Source: Candidatus Uhrbacteria bacterium RIFOXYB12_FULL_58_10 (GTDB lineage: Bacteria > Patescibacteriota > Patescibacteriia > UBA9934 > GWF2-40-263). From it: DNA of 5,431 bases. A program made the translations under genes and the position numbers. Where the stretch lies: contig CALQZE010000039.1 in assembly GCA_943348955.1 (NCBI GenBank), forward strand, positions 1-5,431. The letters are read 5' to 3'. Shown piece by piece: positions 1-5,431 of the stretch (position 1 is its first letter; every line of letters starts with the position of its first letter). A model generated the notes under the pieces. The model was not told the DNA's origin, ran no database searches, and saw nothing but the letters and a program-made list of their open reading frames with translations.

Positions 1-288
1 CAACCTTCTTCAAATGGAGATGTTCAAACGCTTAAAATAACTCTGGTAGACTCCGCACCGTATTACGCACCCTCAAATGAATTGACCGTTTCTGCCGGAC
101 AAAAAGTTCGTCTTGAAATTGCGGGTCCTGCAGGCGGATGTCGCAGTGTTTTTCAAATTCCAAAGCTCAACGTGCAAATGATGTTGAATAAATCTAATAA
201 CGTGACAGAATTCACTCCGGCAAAACCAGGACGATACGCGTTCAGTTGCTCTATGGGGATGTATCGCGGAACTTTAAACGTAATTTAA
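1..288 (+). CDS. C-terminal cupredoxin domain of a copper-handling protein (5' truncated by window edge)
   Basis: The frame is open from base 1 to a TAA, giving 95 residues, so the true start lies upstream of the window. A TTG at 82 is in frame but sits inside the domain and is not a credible start. The visible part is a beta-rich cupredoxin-like fold: a strand around residues 12-17, a segment [16 protein letters not shown], then GGC (Cys47) and, near the end, [10 protein letters not shown] with Cys83, Met85 and Met87. This closing C-x-M-G-M pattern, with a Cys in place of the usual first His ligand, resembles the cupredoxin modules found at the C-terminus of TauE/SafE (DsbD-like) membrane proteins that also carry HMA domains. 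That family link is from memory; the membrane part is not in view. The domain probably binds Cu+ or Cu2+ outside the cytoplasm. copA follows 19 nt downstream, which supports a shared copper operon. A stand-alone secreted cupredoxin remains possible. Confidence 0.8.
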   Translation, partial: QPSSNGDVQTLKITLVDSAPYYAPSNELTVSAGQKVRLEIAGPAGGCRSVFQIPKLNVQMMLNKSNNVTEFTPAKPGRYAFSCSMGMYRGTLNVI

Positions 289-307
289 TCGTGTCATTGC
301 GAGCTAT

Positions 308-2617
308 ATGATCAAACAAACTTTTTCGATTCACGGCATGCATTGCGCGAGCTGTGTTCTTACGATTGAGAAGGCATTGAAGAAAATAGATGGAGTAGAA
401 TCTGTTGATGTAAATTATGGAACAGAGAAAGCTAAAATAAATTTTGACGAATCTAAAACAACGATCGCTCGTATGTCGCAAGCACTTGATCCGCTTGGAT
501 ATTCGATTATCGATAGTGAACCAATGACGGCAAACGCGAGCAAGAACGCAACAGCAGCGTCGATGAACATGTCAGAAGATGAACATGCGGCACACCTTGG
601 TCTGAATCAAACGAAAAATGAAAAACTGGTTGAGCTGAATCGCATGCGAATTTCAGTTCTGTCTGTCATTCCGCTCACACTTTTCAGTCTTTTCCTCATG
701 AGTTGGGATTTGTTTGCGCAATTTCAGGTCGTTGCAGAGATGACACTTTTCTGGAAAGAATTTTTTCATCACCTTCTGCCGCTCTTCGCGACGTATACAC
801 TTTTTGTTGTCGGTAAACCGTACTTGCTTGGGTTGTATCGATTTATTCGATACGGAAAAGCAAACATGGATACGCTGATTGGAATGGGGACGCTTGCGGC
901 GTATTTGTACAGTTTTGTCGTAACGGCATTTGAGGAATCCTTGCGACCATTTCTGAACGTTGATGTCGTTTATTATGATGTGACGATCATCGTTATCGCA
1001 TTTATTGCTCTTGGAAAATATCTTGAGATGCGATCGAAGATAAAAACAGGAGACGCGATTCAAAAATTACTGACGCTGCAAGCAAAGACAGCACTTGTGA
1101 TTCGAGATGGAAAAGAAATGGAGCTCCCACTCGATCAGGTTGTTCATGGTGATTTGCTCATCGTGAAACCGGCAGGAAAAATTCCTGTCGACGGAGTTGT
1201 TATGGAAGGATCATCTTTTGTGGACGAGGCTATGATTACAGGTGAGCCAATTCCAGTTGAAAAAAAGATGGATGATCGAGTTATTGCAGGGACAATGAAC
1301 ACGACCGGTTCATTTACCATGAAAGCAACAAAGATCGGATCGGAAACCATGCTTGCTCGCATTATACAAATGGTTGAAGAGGCACAGGGAAGTAAGGCAC
1401 CGATTCAAGCGCTCGCAGACAAGATCTCAGGAATTTTTGTTCCAATTGTTCTTGTGATTGCATTCGTCTCGCTCGCACTTTGGTTAATCATTGGAACAAG
1501 AACGATCGGATTTGCTCAAGCGCTCTCGTTTGGACTTACGTGTTTCGTCGGCGTCCTCGTTATTGCCTGTCCGTGTGCACTTGGACTCGCAACTCCGACG
1601 GCGATTATCGTTGGAGTTGGAAAAGGGGCTCGTGAAGGAATCTTGATCAAAGATGCAGCAACGCTCGAAAGGTTGCATCAGGTGAATGTTGTTGTCGTTG
1701 ATAAAACAGGAACGATTACGAAAGGGAAACCGGAAGTTGTTGGTGGAATGACGGACCAGAAACTTTTTTCTGTTCTCGCTTCTCTCGAATCAAAGTCTGA
1801 ACATCCAATTGCGGAAGCGATTGTTGCCTATGCGAAGGAAAAGAAGTTTGATTTGCCCACAACAAGCAATTTCGAAATTATTAAAGGTCAGGGACTTCGC
1901 GGGACAATCGATGGAATAGAATATTATGCAGGAAATGTGAAGTTGATCCGTGATTTGAAACTAAGCTTTGATGAGCCGTTGATTGAGAAGGAAACAATGG
2001 AAGGAAAAACACCGATTGTTCTTGCAATAAAAGAGAAGGTACTCGGCATCGTCCTTGTTGCAGATGCAATCAAGCCGGAAGCCATCGAAGCAATCGCTAA
2101 ATTGCATAAACGTGGAATCAAAGTCGTAATGCTTACGGGAGATCATAAAAACACCGCACAGTTTATTGCATCCCAAGTTAAGATCGATGAAGTCGTTGCG
2201 GAAGTTATGCCGCAAGACAAACTCAACAAGATCAAAGAACTGCAATCGAAAGGCATGATTGTGGCAATGGCTGGTGATGGAATTAATGATGCTCCAGCTC
2301 TTGCACAGGCAGATGTCGGAATTGCAATGGGAACGGGAACAGACGTTGCAATCGAGTCCTCTGGGATTACTTTGCTTGGCGGTGATCTTTTAAAGCTTGT
2401 GAAGGTGATCCGACTTTCTGAGATCACGATGCGAGGAATTAAACAGAATTTGTTCTGGGCATTCTTCTACAATATTGTCGGAATTCCGCTTGCCGCAGGT
2501 TTGTTCTATCCGTTTTTTGGCTTGCTTCTTAATCCGATCTTTGCTGGTGCGGCGATGGCGTTTTCAAGCGTGAGTGTCGTTGGAAATTCTCTGCGATTAA
2601 AAACGAAGAAGCTCTAA
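308..2617 (+). CDS. copA: Cu+-exporting P1B-type ATPase (CopA)
   Basis: This is a complete 769-aa ATP-driven pump that moves Cu+ out of the cytoplasm. In order, it has one N-terminal HMA domain (residues 1-70) with GMHCASC at 10-16; a linker with M86, M88, H93 and H96; TM1-TM4 (about 115-135, 154-178, 187-209, 222-243); an actuator domain with TGEP at 311-314; TM5 (377-397); and TM6 with the metal-site motif CPC at 421-423. The phosphorylation motif DKTGT follows with D465, then the nucleotide-domain His-Pro pair H499-P500, TGD at 610-612 and GDGINDAP at 656-663. TM7 carries Y721-N722 and TM8 carries M750 and S754. CPC plus YN plus MxxxS is the known signature of the Cu+ (P1B-1) subgroup rather than Zn or Co pumps. 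The length is normal for a single-HMA CopA and all catalytic residues are present. The ATG at 308 lies just before the HMA strand. Only a weak GAG at 301-303 precedes it, so translation may be coupled to the upstream gene. Confidence 0.97.
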   Translation: MIKQTFSIHGMHCASCVLTIEKALKKIDGVESVDVNYGTEKAKINFDESKTTIARMSQALDPLGYSIIDSEPMTANASKNATAASMNMSEDEHAAHLGLNQTKNEKLVELNRMRISVLSVIPLTLFSLFLMSWDLFAQFQVVAEMTLFWKEFFHHLLPLFATYTLFVVGKPYLLGLYRFIRYGKANMDTLIGMGTLAAYLYSFVVTAFEESLRPFLNVDVVYYDVTIIVIAFIALGKYLEMRSKIKTGDAIQKLLTLQAKTALVIRDGKEMELPLDQVVHGDLLIVKPAGKIPVDGVVMEGSSFVDEAMITGEPIPVEKKMDDRVIAGTMNTTGSFTMKATKIGSETMLARIIQMVEEAQGSKAPIQALADKISGIFVPIVLVIAFVSLALWLIIGTRTIGFAQALSFGLTCFVGVLVIACPCALGLATPTAIIVGVGKGAREGILIKDAATLERLHQVNVVVVDKTGTITKGKPEVVGGMTDQKLFSVLASLESKSEHPIAEAIVAYAKEKKFDLPTTSNFEIIKGQGLRGTIDGIEYYAGNVKLIRDLKLSFDEPLIEKETMEGKTPIVLAIKEKVLGIVLVADAIKPEAIEAIAKLHKRGIKVVMLTGDHKNTAQFIASQVKIDEVVAEVMPQDKLNKIKELQSKGMIVAMAGDGINDAPALAQADVGIAMGTGTDVAIESSGITLLGGDLLKLVKVIRLSEITMRGIKQNLFWAFFYNIVGIPLAAGLFYPFFGLLLNPIFAGAAMAFSSVSVVGNSLRLKTKKL

Positions 2618-2644
2618 ACATAAAATAATTCTTAAAAAGAAAAT

Positions 2645-2848
2645 ATGTTCAAACAGAATTTGGGAAAACTGGACCGTGTCTTACGTTTTGCCCTTGCGTT
2701 TTGGTGGCTTGGCCCATGGGTTCCTGTTTATTCATACGAATGGATAAACCTTCTCATGTTCGTAATCGCATGGATTGCTTTACTCGAAAGCTTTACGGCA
2801 TGGTGTTGGATTCATACGGCTTGTAAGATCGATAATCGAAACCAGTAG
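2645..2848 (+). CDS. Small two-helix membrane protein, DUF2892 (YgaP transmembrane-like)
   Basis: This 67-aa protein has the DUF2892 layout: a short N-terminal segment with NLGKLDRVLRF (residues 5-15), a first hydrophobic helix at about 12-28, a second at about 34-50, and a closing FTAWCWIHTACKI (50-62) that matches the usual FTGxCPLYxxxGI ending. Cys54 aligns with the conserved family Cys. The usual Pro after it is replaced by Trp55, and a second Cys (Cys60) is present. Members of this family occur alone or fused to rhodanese domains, often near thiol- or metal-related genes, but have no settled function. Here the gene follows copA by 27 nt and is last before a terminator, so it is probably co-transcribed with the copper genes. 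Its two cysteines and a Met (M38) could contact Cu+, but that is speculation. The ATG at 2645 is preceded by an A-rich stretch and no clear Shine-Dalgarno. Confidence 0.82.
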   Translation: MFKQNLGKLDRVLRFALAFWWLGPWVPVYSYEWINLLMFVIAWIALLESFTAWCWIHTACKIDNRNQ

Positions 2849-2857
2849 AGAATATTT

Positions 2858-2886
2858 TTGACGAACAGCAAACCTCTCGAGATAAT
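2858..2886 (+). promoter_or_regulatory. Candidate sigma70-type promoter P1 overlapping the terminator
   Basis: TTGACG (2858-2863) and GATAAT (2881-2886) are separated by exactly 17 nt, matching 10 of 12 consensus bases. The -10 hexamer covers the terminator loop and the first base of its 3' arm, so a start would fall near 2893, inside or just after the hairpin. Such a transcript lacks the 5' arm and would escape this terminator. It would carry a leader of about 80 nt before the ATG at 2976. This is based on sequence match only. Confidence 0.5.
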
Positions 2887-2903
2887 CGAGAGGTTTTTGT
2901 TTT
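2871..2903 (+). terminator. Intrinsic terminator of the copper operon
   Basis: A perfect 8-bp stem (CCTCTCGA at 2873-2880 with TCGAGAGG at 2886-2893) closes a GATAA loop. AA/TT flanks can extend it to 10 bp, and TTTTTGTTTT follows directly. It lies 22 nt after the stop of the DUF2892 gene. This is a textbook rho-independent terminator for the cupredoxin-copA-DUF2892 unit. Confidence 0.92.
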
Positions 2904-2912
2904 GGTGATTCA

Positions 2913-2941
2913 TTGACAGGAAGCTATTTTAAAGCTACGGT
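2913..2941 (+). promoter_or_regulatory. Candidate sigma70-type promoter P2
   Basis: A perfect -35 TTGACA (2913-2918) is followed after 17 nt by TACGGT (2936-2941), a poor -10 with three of six matches. A start near 2948 would give a leader of about 28 nt that includes the ribosome binding site at 2965-2969. It is a weaker or factor-dependent alternative to P1, placed in tandem with it. The TTG of the -35 would also open the reading frame of the downstream gene, but it is better explained as promoter. Confidence 0.35.
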
Positions 2942-2964
2942 GCACGCGCGAAATCAATCGCGAC

Positions 2965-2969
2965 AGGAA
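2965..2969 (+). promoter_or_regulatory. Ribosome binding site that sets the start of the 269-aa protein
   Basis: AGGAA lies six nt before the ATG at 2976. It is the only clear Shine-Dalgarno in the window and decides in favour of this ATG over the in-frame TTG at 2913. Confidence 0.75.
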
Positions 2970-2975
2970 ACGACG

Positions 2976-3785
2976 ATGCCTCTTGCTCTTGCACATCAGA
3001 CTCGCATTGTTCCTCTCTCGCTCAGTGTTTGGAATCGGATCAACCCGAAAGGTGATCCAATGACCTTCGATCTCAATGTTTACTCGAGTCCGATGTCACT
3101 CAATGAGTGCTCGTGTGATGGTCGTATTCTCTACAGCCACAAGCTGTATAATGAGATCGGGTCTTCTTACGCGGACGTGTACAGTCATCGATTTCTCAGC
3201 GGGAAAGAGTTCCTTCAAAAATTCGGTCCTCCCGGACCCTACGAGATGGCACAAGTTCGTGTTTCGATTCACGGCAATGATCTCCAGTTCGAGGTGCTGC
3301 AACTGAATTCTGAAAAGGTGTTCTACAAAGAAAGCGCACCGTTCGATCCGGAAGATGATCTGATCATGCAGTGGGCGAAACCCATTCGTGACCAGGCTTT
3401 CGTGGATTGCATTCTCGAACTCGGCAAAGGCTTTGAACATCACGTAGAAAAACAGTTTCAATTCATGACTGTCATCGAGCTTGCTCCCGGGATCGTGTTT
3501 ACGCTCGACCGCGAGGACCAAACTCCTCATGTGTACGTTGATCTGGAACGGTTCCAGAATCCGGACAAGGCACTTCTCAAGGATATGGTTTATGAAATCG
3601 AAAATGGTTTGATGATCATCTACGCGATGAAGTTTACGGAATATCTCTCTGACCGGATTGTCGAGGATTTGATGAATCGTATGCTGACCGTGTTCATTGC
3701 GTCCATCATCGATCCGTCACACCACAAGGATCCCGCCACGTACCTGTGGCAACGCCGTATCGATCTTCTCCCGCAGAATTGGTAG
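2976..3785 (+). CDS. Hypothetical soluble protein, family not recognised
   Basis: I do not recognise this 269-aa protein. There is no signal peptide, no long hydrophobic helix and no nucleotide-binding or other familiar catalytic motif, so it looks like a cytoplasmic globular protein. The first half seems beta-rich (FDLNVYSS near residue 30, QVRVSIHG and LQFEVLQL around 90-105) and includes an ECSCDGR segment with Cys45 and Cys47; a third Cys is at 145. A helical stretch follows (around 130-160), then more strand-like segments (ELAPGIVFTLD and HVYVDLERF), a long amphipathic helical part and a basic-aromatic tail, YLWQRRIDLLPQNW. ATG 2976 is preferred because AGGAA sits six nt upstream; the frame extends back to a TTG at 2913, but that overlaps a -35 box. 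Terminators on both sides suggest a single-gene transcript. Four hand-counted 60-base lines average about 51% GC, against about 41% for three lines of copA. Steady codon structure and a strong ribosome site support a real gene. Confidence 0.8.
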   Translation: MPLALAHQTRIVPLSLSVWNRINPKGDPMTFDLNVYSSPMSLNECSCDGRILYSHKLYNEIGSSYADVYSHRFLSGKEFLQKFGPPGPYEMAQVRVSIHGNDLQFEVLQLNSEKVFYKESAPFDPEDDLIMQWAKPIRDQAFVDCILELGKGFEHHVEKQFQFMTVIELAPGIVFTLDREDQTPHVYVDLERFQNPDKALLKDMVYEIENGLMIIYAMKFTEYLSDRIVEDLMNRMLTVFIASIIDPSHHKDPATYLWQRRIDLLPQNW

Positions 3786-3789
3786 TCTT

Positions 3790-3821
3790 CCGACTTCAAG
3801 AGAGGTCGGTTTTTTATTTTT
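3790..3821 (+). terminator. Intrinsic terminator after the hypothetical gene
   Basis: CCGACTTC (3790-3797) pairs with GAGGTCGG (3802-3809) through eight pairs including one T-G wobble, around an AAGA loop. TTTTTT at 3810-3815 and more T follow. It starts five nt after the TAG stop and separates this gene from the ABC-F gene. Confidence 0.88.
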
Positions 3822-3822
3822 G

Positions 3823-3831
3823 TGTTAGTAT
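3823..3831 (+). promoter_or_regulatory. Candidate extended -10 element for the ABC-F gene
   Basis: TGT directly before TAGTAT (3826-3831) forms an extended -10 (TGn plus four of six hexamer matches). No good -35 is visible, and the -35 zone falls within the preceding terminator stem. With normal spacing, transcription would start at about 3838-3841, at or within three nt of the ATG at 3841. Confidence 0.4.
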
Positions 3832-3840
3832 TGTCGCACT

Positions 3841-5431
3841 ATGTCGCGCCCACTTCTTGAGGTGAATCATCTCAATAAATCTTACGGAAAACAGATTGTC
3901 GTGAAAGACGTTTCTTTTGTCGTTGGAGAAGGGCAGAAGATCGCGCTTATTGGTCGTAACGGTTCCGGAAAGACAACACTCATGAATATGTTGATCGGTG
4001 CAGAAGAGAAGGATACAGGTGAGATGAAGATATTCGACCGTTCGCGTGTCGGAGTGATTCGTCAGCACGAAATATTGCCCGGCGATTCGACCGTTGCGGA
4101 ATATCTTGAAAAGAAAAGCGGAAAGCCGGTTTGGACGATTGCCAAACTTTCCTCGCAATTCGGATTGCATACCGAACATTTGGCAAAGACGCCGCAGGAA
4201 TTATCCGGTGGATATCAGATGCGCGTAAAAATCGTCGCGATGTTGCTTGAGGAACCGAATCTCTTGTTGCTCGACGAGCCGGTGAACTATCTCGACTTAA
4301 ATACATTGCTCTTGCTCGAATACTTTTTAAAATCTTACAAAGGAAGTTTTATTCTTGTGGCACACGATCGAGAGTTTCTCGAAAATACCTGCACATCAAC
4401 ATTTGAACTCGAACGTGGAGAACTCACGATTTACAATGGAACCGTTGAGAACTATTTAGTGTTCAAGGAGGAACAGAAGGAATATGCGCTCCGCACGAAC
4501 AAGAAACTTGCACGTGAGATTGAACATCATCAAGAGTTCGTTGACCGATTTGGCGTAAAGGCAACGATGGCTTCGCGTGCGCAAAGCAAAACAAAACATA
4601 TCGCCAAGCTCCGCACAAAAATCGCCGCTGTTCACGCTAATCTTGCCACAACAAAGATTGCCATCGCTTGTCCAAACGTTCCACCAGGAACCGCTGTGTA
4701 CGCAGAAGATCTCGTTGTCGGGTATGGAGATAAAATCATTGTCGATAAAATTACGTTTCATATTAATCGCGGAGAGAAAGTAGTGATTGCCGGAGAGAAC
4801 GGACAAGGGAAGACAACGGTTTTGAAAACGCTCGCGGGAATTTTGGAACCGATCAGTGGCAAGATGAAATGGTGGCATCATGCAGATATTGGATACTATG
4901 ATCAGAAAGTTGATGCGACATTGATTCCAAATGAAACGGTTTTGAATTACTTGATGCGCATGGCGCCGCACATTTCATCTGGTGAACGCATTTTGATGAT
5001 GGCGGGAAACTTCTTGTTTCGAAATGACGATCTTGAAAAGCCAACAAGTGTGTTATCTGGTGGAGAACGCGCACGTCTTTGTCTCGCAGGAATCTTATTG
5101 CACGAACATTCTGTTCTGTTACTCGACGAGCCAACGAACCACCTTGATGTTGAAACAGCAGAATCGCTTGCGGTTGCACTGAAGAAATACGAAGGAACTG
5201 TGATTTTCGTGTCGCACGCGCGTACATTCGTAAATGCCCTTTGTGATCGTGTCCTCGAAATTCGTCACGGTGCTTTGCGACAATATCCGGGAACGTATGA
5301 GGAGTATGTGGCGGATTTGGCGGAGATTATTGTGGAGGAAGTGGAGCGTGATCGATCATCGAGTGACAAGAGTTCCGGATCGACAGACGGTCGTGCTCGA
5401 GCAGAGAATCGTGAAAAATTAAAAGAATTGA
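3841..5431 (+). CDS. ABC-F family ATPase with two nucleotide-binding domains (3' truncated by window edge)
   Basis: The frame is open from ATG 3841 to the last base (530 codons, no stop), so the C-terminus is missing. ABC-F proteins are soluble ATPases, without membrane domains, that act on ribosomes in translation or antibiotic resistance. The first domain has Walker A GRNGSGKTT (38-46), Q75, signature LSGGYQ (121-126), Walker B LLLLDEP (141-147) and H175. The linker (about 210-275) is basic and includes FGVKATMASRAQSKTKHIAKL, cut here into F237-S247 and K250-L257, typical of the interdomain region. The second domain has GENGQGKTT (318-326), Q355, LSGGERAR (405-412), DEPTNHLD (429-436) and H459. 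A charged, Ser-rich tail begins near 495 and is still running at the edge, suggesting a C-terminal extension. Oddities: domain 1 reads DEPVNYLD, and domain 2 reads VSHAR where VSHDR is usual. The start gives the expected LLEVNHLNKSYG opening, yet there is no Shine-Dalgarno. The subfamily (Uup, YheS or other) cannot be fixed. Confidence 0.94.
   Translation, partial: MSRPLLEVNHLNKSYGKQIVVKDVSFVVGEGQKIALIGRNGSGKTTLMNMLIGAEEKDTGEMKIFDRSRVGVIRQHEILPGDSTVAEYLEKKSGKPVWTIAKLSSQFGLHTEHLAKTPQELSGGYQMRVKIVAMLLEEPNLLLLDEPVNYLDLNTLLLLEYFLKSYKGSFILVAHDREFLENTCTSTFELERGELTIYNGTVENYLVFKEEQKEYALRTNKKLAREIEHHQEFVDRFGVKATMASRAQSKTKHIAKLRTKIAAVHANLATTKIAIACPNVPPGTAVYAEDLVVGYGDKIIVDKITFHINRGEKVVIAGENGQGKTTVLKTLAGILEPISGKMKWWHHADIGYYDQKVDATLIPNETVLNYLMRMAPHISSGERILMMAGNFLFRNDDLEKPTSVLSGGERARLCLAGILLHEHSVLLLDEPTNHLDVETAESLAVALKKYEGTVIFVSHARTFVNALCDRVLEIRHGALRQYPGTYEEYVADLAEIIVEEVERDRSSSDKSSGSTDGRARAENREKLKEL

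Noticed and set aside
82..288. A separate 68-aa gene starting at TTG 82
   Set aside because: The same frame is open to base 1 and encodes the first strands of the same cupredoxin domain, so this is the end of a longer gene.
653..1063. 136-aa minus-strand reading frame within copA
   Set aside because: The copA frame here encodes clear transmembrane helices of the pump; the reverse frame is a shadow.
2913..2975. TTG at 2913 as the start of the hypothetical protein (290 aa)
   Set aside because: It has no ribosome binding site, the TTG is part of a perfect TTGACA hexamer, and the ATG at 2976 has AGGAA six nt upstream.
2849..2975. A small RNA gene in the 127-nt gap
   Set aside because: The only strong structure is the terminator hairpin of the upstream operon; no second terminator follows before the next start codon.
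3096..3530. 144-aa reading frame on the minus strand, opposite the hypothetical gene
   Set aside because: No start signal or recognisable domain. The + strand frame is longer, has a ribosome binding site and sits cleanly between terminators. Because the + protein is itself unrecognised, this rejection is less certain than the others.
4456..4971. 171-aa reading frame on the minus strand
   Set aside because: It lies wholly inside the ABC-F gene, and its translation shows no motif or coherent domain; it is an antisense shadow.
5234..5422. 62-aa + strand reading frame near the right edge
   Set aside because: It is out of frame inside the ABC-F gene, whose own frame still shows family-like sequence at this point.
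1..5431. UGA recoded to glycine, as in some Patescibacteria
   Set aside because: All four visible stops are TAA or TAG, but the long frames contain no in-frame TGA and use GGA and GGT freely for glycine, so standard decoding explains everything.

Overview
The window reads as a bacterial chromosomal segment with short intergenic gaps, and every gene lies on the + strand. The host lineage cannot be fixed from the sequence. A cupredoxin C-terminus of the kind fused to TauE/SafE-type membrane proteins, next to a short CopA, together with sparse Shine-Dalgarno signals, would fit an uncultured lineage such as Patescibacteria (CPR). That placement is an inference with low confidence. All four stop codons in view are TAA or TAG, and no in-frame TGA interrupts the long reading frames, so nothing suggests a recoded UGA.

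Region 1 (1-2903) is the downstream part of a copper-handling operon. It holds the C-terminal cupredoxin domain of a gene that begins outside the window, a complete Cu+-exporting P1B-type ATPase (copA, 769 aa) and a 67-aa two-helix membrane protein of the DUF2892 type. The gaps are only 19 and 27 nt, and the unit ends in a strong intrinsic terminator. The likely logic is that an extracytoplasmic copper-binding domain and a cytoplasmic HMA domain handle Cu+ on either side of the pump, while the small membrane protein has an unknown accessory role.

Region 2 (2849-3821) carries one soluble protein of unknown function (269 aa from an ATG with a good ribosome binding site) between two intrinsic terminators, so it is probably monocistronic. 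It has two possible sigma70-like promoters. The better one overlaps the copper-operon terminator, with its -10 hexamer starting in the terminator loop. The gene is visibly richer in GC than copA in hand-counted samples.

Region 3 (3822-5431) is an ABC-F type ATPase with two nucleotide-binding domains that runs off the right edge with no stop after 530 codons. It has no Shine-Dalgarno, but an extended -10 element sits just upstream of its ATG, which suggests a leaderless or nearly leaderless transcript.

No CRISPR array, tRNA, rRNA, insertion sequence or large repeat was seen, and no stretch longer than about 130 nt lacks a gene. I do not see a convincing new multi-gene system. The most open item is the unrecognised 269-aa protein.
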